A stretch of DNA of 21,446 bases, from the NCBI GenBank assembly GCA_036744635.1, contig DAIOHQ010000059.1, forward strand, positions 1-21,446. Direction: 5' to 3'. The position numbers and the translations under genes are program-made. The notes beneath the pieces were generated by a model. It was not told the origin of the DNA. It saw only the letters and a list, made by a program, of their open reading frames with translations, and ran no database searches. Source of the DNA: DAIOHQ01 sp036744635 (GTDB lineage Bacteria; Planctomycetota; Phycisphaerae; Tepidisphaerales; Tepidisphaeraceae). Each line of letters opens with the position of its first letter. Positions within the stretch are counted from its first letter, which is position 1. Of the stretch, positions 6,775-14,217 are shown in pieces.

Positions 6775-8106
6775 TCATTGGGCTTTCGTGTCTGCGATGC
6801 GCACGCGCACGCTGGCGGCGTGGCCTTCGAGGTGTTCTGCCTCTGCGAGGGCGATGATGGCGTCGGCGTCGGCGGCGAGGCCATCGTGCTGATAGCGGGC
6901 GACGCTGCTGCGCTTGAGGAATTCGTAGACGCTGATACCGCTGGAGAAGCGGGCGGTGGTGTTGGTGGGCAGGCAGTGGCTGGGACCGGCCACGTAATCG
7001 CCGGCGGCCACGGGAGACCACGGGCCGAGGAAGATGGCGCCGGCGTGCTTGAGTTTGTGCAGGATGGCCGCATCATCGCGGGTCTGCAGGTTGACGTGCT
7101 CGGCGGCGAAACGGTTGGCGAGATCGATCAGGCGGTCGAGGGAGGGGTCGAGGATGATGGCGCTCTTCTCGGCCAACGCCATTTCGATGGCGACAGAACG
7201 TTGGCGCTGCTGCAATTGGTTGGATAGCTCACGGATCACCGCATCCGCCAGCGCTGGCGACGTTGTCAGCAGGAAGCAGCTTCCCGGGTCATGCTCGGCC
7301 TGGGCGATGAGATCGGCGGCGATGAAGGCGGGGTTGGCCGAGTCGTCGGCGATGGTCAGGATTTCGCTGGGGCCGAGGAAGCCGTCGATGCCCACGCAGC
7401 CGGCCAGCGCCCGCTTGGCGAGCTGCACGTACATGTTGCCGGGGCCAACAATCTTGTCGACGGCGGGGATGGTGGCGGTGCCGAAGGCCATGGCCGCGAT
7501 GGCGGCGACGCCGCCGGCGCGAAAGACGTGGGTGAGATTCAATTCATGGCACGCGGCCAGCACCAAATCGCTGCGGCCATACTTGCTGGGGGGCGTGCAG
7601 ACGACGATCCGGCCGACGCCGGCCACCTGCGCCGGCACACAGAGCATAATCAGGCTGGAGGGATAGGCCGCCTTGCCGCCGGGGAAATAGAGGCCGGCGG
7701 AGTCGAGCGCGGTGAAGCGCATGCCGAGCTCAACGCCGGGGCGGCGAAGGGGCGACGGGTCTTTGGGCATGATGTGGGTCTGATATTCGCGCACCTGGGC
7801 GATCGAGCGCTGCAGGGCCTGCATCTGCGCGGCGGGGATGGATGCCGCGGCGCTGGCCATCTCCTGCGGCGTCACGCGAATCTGCTCGGCGCTGAAATTG
7901 GGATCGTCGAACTTGCGCGAGGCGTCGACGACGGCCGCATCGCCGCGGTCAGCGACATCGGCGAGAAGCGCCTGCACCGCCACGGCGTCCTTTGCCCGCC
8001 CGCCGCGATTGAGTGCGACATCGGCGGGATCGAGGCGCAGGTTCTTGAGCAGGCTCTCAACCCGCTGCCGCTCGGCGTCGATGGTCAGGTGAAGAATGGG
8101 AATCAT
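6775..8106 (-). CDS. hisD: Histidinol dehydrogenase
   Basis: A 443-residue zinc- and NAD-dependent enzyme that oxidises histidinol to histidine in two steps. Recognised segments include GPGNMYVQLAKRALAG, GFLGPSEILTIADDSANP, LIAQAEHDPGSC and AAEHVNLQT with the catalytic Glu-His pair. TNTTARFSSGISVYEFLKR near the C-terminus is a family hallmark. Length is normal. A weak start context (no clear Shine-Dalgarno) precedes the ATG at 8106, but the N-terminal MIPILHLT fits. It lies upstream of hisC across a 206-nt gap with two repeats and a hisC promoter, so the three his genes may form two transcription units. Confidence 0.96.
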   Translation of the reverse strand: MIPILHLTIDAERQRVESLLKNLRLDPADVALNRGGRAKDAVAVQALLADVADRGDAAVVDASRKFDDPNFSAEQIRVTPQEMASAAASIPAAQMQALQRSIAQVREYQTHIMPKDPSPLRRPGVELGMRFTALDSAGLYFPGGKAAYPSSLIMLCVPAQVAGVGRIVVCTPPSKYGRSDLVLAACHELNLTHVFRAGGVAAIAAMAFGTATIPAVDKIVGPGNMYVQLAKRALAGCVGIDGFLGPSEILTIADDSANPAFIAADLIAQAEHDPGSCFLLTTSPALADAVIRELSNQLQQRQRSVAIEMALAEKSAIILDPSLDRLIDLANRFAAEHVNLQTRDDAAILHKLKHAGAIFLGPWSPVAAGDYVAGPSHCLPTNTTARFSSGISVYEFLKRSSVARYQHDGLAADADAIIALAEAEHLEGHAASVRVRIADTKAQ

Positions 8107-8145
8107 AGGTTATGGCACATTGTGAAGGTCGTGATCGCGGTGCTC

Positions 8146-8170
8146 GTGGCACGGGTTTCCAACCCGTGCC
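8146..8170. repeat. CACGGG palindrome upstream of hisD
   Basis: A hairpin with arms CACGGGTT and AACCCGTG and a TCC loop, flanked on the left by GTGG. It lies in the gap between the GH31 gene and hisD, near the hisD start. Confidence 0.8.
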
Positions 8171-8215
8171 AAACGGGCCGCGAGGCACAAGTGGTATTGA
8201 AAATCCGCGCACCTC

Positions 8216-8250
8216 GGCACGGGTTGGAAACTGTTGGAAACCCGTGCTAC
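8216..8250. repeat. CACGGG palindrome with an internal duplication
   Basis: The outer arms CACGG and CCGTG are as usual, but the centre carries GTTGGAAAC twice, separated by one T. It is the only copy in the window whose loop has grown by tandem duplication. Confidence 0.75.
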
Positions 8251-8290
8251 GGAATACGGAATCTGTACACCCGTTGGATTCATGTACGTC

Positions 8291-10681
8291 TCAAGTGCGT
8301 TGAATTTTGATTTCGCCGCCGCCGAGCACTTCTACATCAAACGCGGCATCGCTCTTGCCAATTTTCACGAGATGCTTTCCGCCGCGGGCGGTGTAGCTCA
8401 CATCCACCAGCTCATCGTTGACCGCAACCCTGGTCCTGGCAACACCATCGGACTCAAAGCGCGCCACCAGCAGCTTGATCGTGTCGATGCGTTTTTCATC
8501 CACGTAATTCATCACCGGCCCGAGTGCGATAATGCCGCCTTCGCGAACGAACAACGGGATACGCTCGATATCCGCGGCCGTTTCGATCCACCGCCCGCCG
8601 GGGATGCGATCCTTCGTCCACCAATCCGTCCAGGCGCCGGCCGGCAGATAGACGCGGCGGCGGGCGCCTTCATCGAAGATCGGCGCCACCAGGATGCTGT
8701 CGCCGAAGAGCCATTGGTCGCCGAGATTCCAGACGTTGGGATCATCCTGATATTCGACCACCAGCGCCCGCAGCATTGGCAGCGATTCTTCCACGCATTG
8801 CACCGCCTGGCCAAAGATGTAGGGCATGAGCTGATAGCGCAGGCGGATCACCTCCCGGCAGATGCGCATGGTCTCGGGAGCGAACTTGTAGATTTCCCGG
8901 TCGCCGTAGCCGTGAATCCGGCTGTGCGAGGTGAACATGCCGCACTGCATCCAGCGGATGAGAAGCTGGTCATTGGTGGTGCCGCAGAAGCCGCCGATGT
9001 CCTGGCTCCAGAACTGGAAGCCGCTCAGGCCGAAGCCCAGGCCGCCTTCCATCTGCGGGACCATGTTGTAGAAGTTGGGGCTGTTGTCGCCGCCCCAGTG
9101 GATGGGATAGCGCTGGCTGCCCGCCCACGCCGAGCGCGCCCAGACGCAGCCCTGGCCGGTTTCTTCCCTGGTGACATCGAACAGCGCCTGGTTGTAAATT
9201 AGCGGGTAGAGGTTGTGCATGCGCGCCCCCGGCGTGCCGTCGTGATAGATGCCGTCGGCCGGCGCGAACTCACCGAAGTCGGTCTTGATCACTTTGGCGC
9301 CGAGGCGGAAGAGCCGGCGGAAATATTCCTGGTGCACGCGCACGCCGGCCGGGTTGGTGTAATCCACGATGCCGACGGTGCCTTTGAAACCCTTGGTGAA
9401 ACAGAATTTCACATCGTAAATCCCGCCCTCTTTGTTCTTGACGAAGCCGCCGGCATTTTTCAGATCCTCAAAAAGCTGCGAGCCTTCGGGGATGTAGGGA
9501 AGCTGCCAGAGGGACACCTTGATGCCCAGGTCGGCCAGCTCCTTGAGATATTTTTTCGGGTCCGGAAAATTTTCCTTGTTGAACTCCAGATCGCAGAACC
9601 ACTCGGCCTTGAACCAGTTGGTGTCGAGGTGGATGACATCGCAGGGAATCTGCTCTTCGCGATACTTCCGCGCGATCGCCAGCGTCTCCTCGGCCGATGA
9701 ATAACTGATCTTGCTCTGCCAGAATCCGAAGGTCCATTTCGGCGGCACCGATCCTTTTCCCGTCAGTTCGGTGTAGCGCTTCAACACCTCCTTGATGCTG
9801 CCGGTGAACAGGTAGTAGTCGAGGAAGTCATCCTCGCAGGCCACCTGCACATCCATGGCGCTCAGCGCCCCCAGCCAGTAGGTCATCAGGCAGGAGTGGT
9901 TGAAGAAAACGCCGTACCCTTTGTTGCTGACGTAGAAGGGCACGTTCTTATAGGAGCGCGGCGTGCTGACGCCCAGGGCATCCAGCATGTTCAGGTCCGT
10001 CGACTGGCCGACCTTGTTCAGCTTGATGAATTTTTCCCCCAGGCCGTAAATGCACTCATCGTGCGCCAGGTCGAATTTTTCCGTGGCGATGGGCTTGTCC
10101 CCCTCGCTGACGGCGCGGCAGATGCCGGTGTTGTAGGAATCCCAGTTGCAGAAATTGTTCTTCTCCGGGCCGCCGACGCCGGTGATCGGTTTGCCGTCCA
10201 AATCGGTGATCTCGATGCGAAAGGGATTCAGGCCGATGCCCACGCGTACCTTGGCGGTGATGAATTCAACCTTCTCGCCGCTCCCGCCTTTTTCCGCCTC
10301 TCCCTTCAACCACCATGCCTTGTCGCCGACGTTCTTGATCTTCCCGCCGCGCTCGATGGTGCAGACGGACGGTCCGGCGAACGATCCAACCACCATGCGG
10401 GTGGGATTCTCCGGCACCGCGGCGCCCTCGCTGTAGCGCACGCGGATGACGTCATCAGCCAGGATGTCAACCCGCGCCCGCCCCTCCAGTGTCTGGCCGA
10501 TCTGCGCCAGCTTCTGGTTGTTGATCATCTCCCCATCGGCCGAGGAGAGGTTGCGCTTGCCCGCCACCACCGCCGACGTCTTGAGCAGGGCGTACGTCCG
10601 GCCCGTCTCCAGAATCTCCGCCTGCTGCACCGTCACCCGCAGCACGTTGGCCTTGTCCTGTTCGATCAGTCGTGTGCGCAT
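8291..10681 (-). CDS. Glycoside hydrolase family 31, alpha-xylosidase/alpha-glucosidase type
   Basis: A 796-residue GH31 enzyme, close in length to E. coli YicI alpha-xylosidase. The N-terminal beta-sandwich includes KFDLAHDECIYGLGEKF, followed by the TIM barrel. VIKTDFGE contains the nucleophile D468, and HWGGDNSPNF contains the acid/base D532. WQLPYIPEGSQ, WTFGFWQSK and GFQFWSQDIGGF line the active site. The beta-sandwich C-terminus follows. It hydrolyses terminal alpha-linked xylose or glucose with retention. KTDFGE resembles the alpha-xylosidase branch more than classical alpha-glucosidases, but the substrate is inferred. No signal peptide is seen, so a cytoplasmic enzyme is expected. A CATAAT box at 10720-10725 on the same strand may be its -10. 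Confidence 0.92.
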   Translation of the reverse strand: MRTRLIEQDKANVLRVTVQQAEILETGRTYALLKTSAVVAGKRNLSSADGEMINNQKLAQIGQTLEGRARVDILADDVIRVRYSEGAAVPENPTRMVVGSFAGPSVCTIERGGKIKNVGDKAWWLKGEAEKGGSGEKVEFITAKVRVGIGLNPFRIEITDLDGKPITGVGGPEKNNFCNWDSYNTGICRAVSEGDKPIATEKFDLAHDECIYGLGEKFIKLNKVGQSTDLNMLDALGVSTPRSYKNVPFYVSNKGYGVFFNHSCLMTYWLGALSAMDVQVACEDDFLDYYLFTGSIKEVLKRYTELTGKGSVPPKWTFGFWQSKISYSSAEETLAIARKYREEQIPCDVIHLDTNWFKAEWFCDLEFNKENFPDPKKYLKELADLGIKVSLWQLPYIPEGSQLFEDLKNAGGFVKNKEGGIYDVKFCFTKGFKGTVGIVDYTNPAGVRVHQEYFRRLFRLGAKVIKTDFGEFAPADGIYHDGTPGARMHNLYPLIYNQALFDVTREETGQGCVWARSAWAGSQRYPIHWGGDNSPNFYNMVPQMEGGLGFGLSGFQFWSQDIGGFCGTTNDQLLIRWMQCGMFTSHSRIHGYGDREIYKFAPETMRICREVIRLRYQLMPYIFGQAVQCVEESLPMLRALVVEYQDDPNVWNLGDQWLFGDSILVAPIFDEGARRRVYLPAGAWTDWWTKDRIPGGRWIETAADIERIPLFVREGGIIALGPVMNYVDEKRIDTIKLLVARFESDGVARTRVAVNDELVDVSYTARGGKHLVKIGKSDAAFDVEVLGGGEIKIQRT

Positions 10682-10719
10682 GGTTTCTCTTGCTGAAAGT
10701 TGCCCGTTCGTCCTTCCCC

Positions 10720-10725
10720 ATTATG
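10720..10725 (-). promoter_or_regulatory. Possible -10 box for the GH31 gene
   Basis: CATAAT on the minus strand, 38 nt upstream of the GH31 start codon. It matches 5 of 6 consensus bases. No convincing -35 hexamer at 16-18 nt was found. Confidence 0.3.
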
Positions 10726-10802
10726 CAGACGATGGCTTTCGCTTTCCATGCCGCACCCGCGCCTGGGGTGTAGCGCTCCATTCCAGCGGCCACGCTCTTA
10801 CC

Positions 10803-10900
10803 CCCTCTCCCGGTACGCTGGGAGAGGGCTGGGGTGAGGGCGCATTCGCTTCGATTCAGCGAAGTGCGCCCTCGCCGTCTCCCGGTACTCCGGGAGACGG
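10803..10900. repeat. Three consecutive hairpins in the GH31/M50 divergent gap
   Basis: Hairpin 1 (10803-10828) has arms CCCTCTCCC and GGGAGAGGG. Hairpin 2 (10836-10873) has arms GAGGGCGCA and TGCGCCCTC with inner TTCGCT and AGCGAA pairs. Hairpin 3 (10875-10900) has arms CCGTCTCCCGG and CCGGGAGACGG. Hairpins 1 and 3 share the core CTCCCGGTAC and are probably copies of one repeat family. They occupy the intergenic region between divergently transcribed genes; no gene is seen there. Confidence 0.75.
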
Positions 10901-10966
10901 GACCAGGAACCGCTCGCCAGCAAGAAGAGTTACAGCCCGCGCCTGTGCCCGATGACCGTCAACGCC

Positions 10967-10972
10967 TACAAT
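10967..10972 (+). promoter_or_regulatory. Possible -10 box of the M50 protease gene (leaderless GTG start)
   Basis: TACAAT, 6 nt before the GTG at 10979. It matches 5 of 6 consensus bases. No -35 hexamer is evident. The spacing mirrors that before hisC and folD and is the main reason for preferring GTG 10979 over the upstream ATG at 10952. Confidence 0.4.
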
Positions 10973-10978
10973 GCTGGC

Positions 10979-12025
10979 GTGAGCAACCCTCTGCCTCCGT
11001 TTTCAAACCAGACCTTCACGCCGGCGCCGCAGCCGGCAGCGCCCATTCCCCTGGATTATCAGCGGCCGGTCGCGCCAGTCCGGCGCGGGCTTGGCGGTTT
11101 CAAGCTCTTTCGCCTCTTCGGCATCCAGGTTTATCTGCACTGGAGCTGGTTCGTCGTCGCGGCCATCGAACTGCAGAGCCGCGCCAACGCCTATTCAACT
11201 CAAGTCTGGAATATCGCGGAATATCTGGCGCTGTTCGTGATCGTCACCATGCACGAATTCGGCCACGCCCTCGCCTGCCGCAGTGTTGGCGGCAAGGCCG
11301 ACCGCATCGTGCTCTGGCCGCTGGGCGGCGTCGCCTTCGTCAACCCGCCGCCGCGTCCGGGGGCGCTGCTCTGGAGCATCGTCGCCGGGCCGCTGGTGAA
11401 CGTCGTGCTGATTCCGATCACCTATGCGCTTTACGTCTTTCCGCCCATCGGCGGCGCCGACGGCTCTCATTTCTTCAAGATGTTGATGTTCATCAACCTC
11501 TTGTTGTTGATCTTCAACATCCTGCCGATCTATCCGCTGGACGGCGGGCAGATTCTGCGGTCGTTGCTGTGGTTCATCGTTGGCCGGGCCCGCAGCCTGA
11601 CCATCGCCGCCGGCATCGGGCTTCTCGGCGCGGCGGGAGTTTTGATTTTGGCGCTCTACAGCCACGACACCTGGCTCATCATTCTGGCTGCCTTCGGAGG
11701 CGTGCAGTGCTGGGCGGGATTTGGCCAGGCCCGCGCCATCAAAGCTGCCGACGCCGCCGCCCGCCACGATGACTTCGCCTGCCCGCGCTGCGGCGCCCAT
11801 CCGCCGGCCGCGCCGCTGTGGCGCTGCTCGCGCTGCGGTTTTCATCACGACACCTTCGCCAGCGGCCTGACCTGTCCCCAGTGTGGCCTGCCGCACCAGA
11901 ACACTGCCTGCCCCGCCTGCGGCCAGAGCAGCCCATCGGCCCAGTGGCACCTTTTCGATCTCGAAACCCATCCCGCCGCGCCCGCGCCGCCACTGGGAGA
12001 TTTCCCAAATCGCAGCCAATTTTGA
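10979..12025 (+). CDS. Site-2 protease family (M50) intramembrane metalloprotease with C-terminal zinc ribbons
   Basis: 348 residues from the GTG, or 357 from the upstream ATG at 10952. A proline-rich N-terminal tail precedes the FKLFRLFGIQVYLHWSW helix. MHEFGHAL carries the zinc ligands H92 and H96 and catalytic E93. NILPIYPLDGGQ carries the third ligand, D188. About five membrane helices make this a rhomboid-like fold of the Rip/SpoIVFB class, acting inside the inner membrane on membrane-bound substrates such as anti-sigma factors. After the last helix come four Cys pairs beginning with CPRC at 268-271, then CSRC, CPQC and CPAC: two zinc ribbons likely in the cytoplasm. Such a tail could bind substrate or partner; that is inference. 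No anti-sigma gene is adjacent. Confidence 0.85.
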   Translation: MSNPLPPFSNQTFTPAPQPAAPIPLDYQRPVAPVRRGLGGFKLFRLFGIQVYLHWSWFVVAAIELQSRANAYSTQVWNIAEYLALFVIVTMHEFGHALACRSVGGKADRIVLWPLGGVAFVNPPPRPGALLWSIVAGPLVNVVLIPITYALYVFPPIGGADGSHFFKMLMFINLLLLIFNILPIYPLDGGQILRSLLWFIVGRARSLTIAAGIGLLGAAGVLILALYSHDTWLIILAAFGGVQCWAGFGQARAIKAADAAARHDDFACPRCGAHPPAAPLWRCSRCGFHHDTFASGLTCPQCGLPHQNTACPACGQSSPSAQWHLFDLETHPAAPAPPLGDFPNRSQF

Positions 12026-12089
12026 GGATCTCGCGAGCGGCGAGTTTTCAAAAATCATCACAAGACGCCACGCCTCCACCGGAAATCCA

Positions 12090-12095
12090 TATAAT
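12090..12095 (+). promoter_or_regulatory. Probable -10 box of mqnD
   Basis: A perfect TATAAT 24 nt before the mqnD start codon, in the 94-nt gap after the M50 stop. No good -35 was found at 16-18 nt. A Shine-Dalgarno-like AAAGGA lies between it and the start. Confidence 0.45.
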
Positions 12096-12119
12096 CCCGC
12101 GCTTTCAAAAGGACCTCCC

Positions 12120-13034
12120 GTGGCCAACGAAATGATTCTGCGACTCGGACACTCCCCCGACCCCGATGATGCCTTCATGTTTTATGGGCTGGCTAAGAAC
12201 AAGATTCCCACCGGCCGCTATCGCTTCGAACACGTCCTGCAGGATATTCAGACCCTCAATCAGCGCGCCCGCAAGGGCGAGCTGGAAATCACCGCGATCT
12301 CCATCCACGCCTATCCCTATGTCTCGAATAAATATGCGCTGACGAGCTGCGGGGCCTCGATGGGCGACAAGTACGGCCCAATGGTCGTCTCGCGCGACCC
12401 GATGATTCCGGAAAGCGGTGACCCGATCAGAGCCCTGCGCGGCAAGACCATCGCCATTCCCGGCGAGCTCACCACCGCCTTCCTCGCTCTGCAATTGGCG
12501 CTAGGCAAAGGAATCAAGCGATCGGATGCCCCCGATCCCGTCGGGCCGACCCACACCGCATTCCGCTACGATGTCGTTCACTTCGATCAGATCCCGCAAT
12601 ACGTGCTGGATGGCAAGGCCGATGCCGGGCTGCTGATTCACGAAGGCCAGCTCACCTATCGACAGGCCGGCCTGCATCTGCTGCTCGATCTGGGCGTCTG
12701 GTGGTTTGAAAAGACAGGGTTGCCGCTGCCGCTCGGGGGCAATTGCATCCGCAAGGACCTTGGCCAGCAGACCATGCAGGAAGTGACTGATATCCTCAAG
12801 CAGTCGATTCAATATTCGCTGGATCATCGCGAAGAGGCGGTGAAATACGCCCTGCAGTTTGGCCGCGATTTGGACAACCAACTCGCCGACCGCTTCGTCG
12901 GCATGTACGTCAACCACTGGACGCTCGATTACGGCGCCAAAGGCCGCGAAGCGATCACCCGCCTGCTAATGGAAGGCGCCGCCGCCAAGCTCGTTCCCGA
13001 TACCGGCGACATTGAATATGTGAATGCACGCTAA
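12120..13034 (+). CDS. mqnD: 1,4-dihydroxy-6-naphthoate synthase, futalosine pathway of menaquinone synthesis
   Basis: A 304-residue protein of the MqnA/MqnD periplasmic-binding-like fold. HSPDPDDAFMFY (11-22) is the MqnD signature. ELEITAISIHAYPYV, SCGASMGDKYGPMVVS and LIHEGQLTY follow in the expected order. The enzyme converts cyclic dehypoxanthine futalosine to 1,4-dihydroxy-6-naphthoate in the cytoplasm, so this organism should make menaquinone by the futalosine route rather than MenF/D/C/E/B. The GTG start at 12120 is chosen because AAAGGA precedes it with proper spacing; an ATG at 12132 is an alternative. The rest of the mqn genes are not in the window. It ends facing folD, with hairpin repeats between them. 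Confidence 0.9.
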   Translation: MANEMILRLGHSPDPDDAFMFYGLAKNKIPTGRYRFEHVLQDIQTLNQRARKGELEITAISIHAYPYVSNKYALTSCGASMGDKYGPMVVSRDPMIPESGDPIRALRGKTIAIPGELTTAFLALQLALGKGIKRSDAPDPVGPTHTAFRYDVVHFDQIPQYVLDGKADAGLLIHEGQLTYRQAGLHLLLDLGVWWFEKTGLPLPLGGNCIRKDLGQQTMQEVTDILKQSIQYSLDHREEAVKYALQFGRDLDNQLADRFVGMYVNHWTLDYGAKGREAITRLLMEGAAAKLVPDTGDIEYVNAR

Positions 13035-13056
13035 GTTCCGCGCAAGAAACTCATTT

Positions 13057-13202
13057 GTGGCACGGGCTACCCAGCCCGTGCGCAAGAAGCGACAGCGCTC
13101 TGCCGTAGCACGGGTTTTCAGAACCCGTGCCAAGCGGTGTGGCATTTCTACACGCTGTTGGACTCGAAAAAGTGCTCGGCACGGGTTGAAAACGCGTGCT
13201 AC
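13057..13202. repeat. Cluster of three CACGGG palindromes between mqnD and folD
   Basis: The copies are at 13057-13082 (arms CACGGGCT and AGCCCGTG), 13105-13131 (arms CACGGGTT and AACCCGTG) and 13178-13202 (arms CACGGGTT and AACGCGTG, one mismatch). The genes on either side converge here, so the hairpins may serve as bidirectional terminators or 3' stabilisers. The stem bases next to the loop differ between copies but stay paired within each copy. Confidence 0.8.
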
Positions 13203-13244
13203 GGGGAAGGCTCACGGGCGGAGGCGCCCTGCTACAAGACCCAG

Positions 13245-14120
13245 TCAACGCGCCGCCATCACCAACTCCGCGCTGCGCAACGTGTTTTTCAACAGCATGG
13301 CCACGGTCATCGGCCCGACGCCGCCCGGCACCGGAGTGATGGCGGCGCATCGCGGCCGGACGGCATCGAAAATGACATCCCCAACCGTGCGTTTGCTTCC
13401 ATCGGCGAGCGTCACGCGATTAATTCCCACGTCGATCACCACCGCCCCTTCGCGCACGTGATCCGCCCCGATCAATCCCGGCTTCCCCACCGCCACCACC
13501 AGGATTTCCGCGCGGCGGGTATGTGCGGCCAAATCTTTGGTGGCGATGTGGCAGAGCGTGACGGTGGCCATCTGCTCGGTCAGCAGTAACGCGATGGGCT
13601 TGCCGGCGATCTCGCTGGCGCCCACGACCACCGCCTCGGCCCCGCGCATGGCCACGCCGGTGGATTTGATCAACTCAATGACCGCCATCGCCGTACACGG
13701 CGCAATCAACGTATGCCCATAGACCACGTAGCCAATGTTGGCCGGATTGACGCCCTCCACATCCTTGCGCGGATCGATCTGGTATTGCAGCTCGGTGGCA
13801 TCGAGGCCCTTTGGCAGCGGAAGGTGGAGCATGATGCCGGTGACGGAGGCATCGCCGTTGAGGCGCCCAATCGCCCCGGCCACGTCGTGGGCGCTCGACT
13901 CGGCGGGAAGGGTGAGAAGCTGGTAGTCCACGCCGATGGCGGCGCAGGCATCGCGCTGGCGCATGGCGTAGAGCTCGCCGGCCGGGGTGCCGCCAACGAG
14001 CACGGCCGTCAGGTGGACGCGCCGGCCGGAGTTGGCGATCTGCTGCACGCGCTGTTTGACGCTGGCAGTGGTTGCCGCCGCAAGGGCGACGCCGTCGATA
14101 ATCGTTCCGGGCGCGGGCAT
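13245..14120 (-). CDS. folD: FolD-like methylenetetrahydrofolate dehydrogenase/cyclohydrolase with altered catalytic residues
   Basis: A 291-residue FolD-fold protein. Canonical FolD oxidises 5,10-methylene-THF to methenyl-THF with NADP and hydrolyses it to 10-formyl-THF. Fold landmarks are intact: VLVGGTPAGELY (40-51), PLPKGLD, DPRKDVEG, VVVGASEIAGKP, ITPVPGGVGPMT. Aligned with E. coli FolD from memory, the catalytic Lys after the conserved Tyr is Q55, the Gln of QLPLP is H99, and the second Asp of KDVDG is E122. Dehydrogenase or cyclohydrolase activity may therefore be changed. The ATG at 14120 is chosen over a longer open frame (to 14303) because MPAPGTIIDG starts like FolD and TATAAT lies 7 nt upstream. 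No other folD copy can be assessed here. Confidence 0.88.
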   Translation of the reverse strand: MPAPGTIIDGVALAAATTASVKQRVQQIANSGRRVHLTAVLVGGTPAGELYAMRQRDACAAIGVDYQLLTLPAESSAHDVAGAIGRLNGDASVTGIMLHLPLPKGLDATELQYQIDPRKDVEGVNPANIGYVVYGHTLIAPCTAMAVIELIKSTGVAMRGAEAVVVGASEIAGKPIALLLTEQMATVTLCHIATKDLAAHTRRAEILVVAVGKPGLIGADHVREGAVVIDVGINRVTLADGSKRTVGDVIFDAVRPRCAAITPVPGGVGPMTVAMLLKNTLRSAELVMAAR

Positions 14121-14127
14121 GGGCGGA

Positions 14128-14133
14128 ATTATA
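14128..14133 (-). promoter_or_regulatory. Probable -10 box of folD (leaderless start)
   Basis: A perfect TATAAT on the minus strand with 7 nt between it and the folD ATG. There is no clear -35, but the upstream 15 nt are A/T-rich. No Shine-Dalgarno could fit between a normal start site and the ATG. Confidence 0.5.
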
Positions 14134-14217
14134 GGGGAAATCAAAAAATTCTGCGCGGAATGTGAAACTCCTGATACCCTACGGCGTCCCACTGAAATCG
14201 CACCAGAAAGAGGCGTT

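Noticed and set aside
7291..9202. Long plus-strand open frames opposite hisD and the GH31 gene
   Set aside because: Shadow frames. Their translations have no domain features and the sense genes carry clear catalytic motifs.
13035..13244. Small genes in the mqnD-folD gap and other CACGGG regions (translations with RVSNPC or GTGFQPV strings)
   Set aside because: These peptides are translations of the dispersed palindromes in different frames and do not indicate genes.
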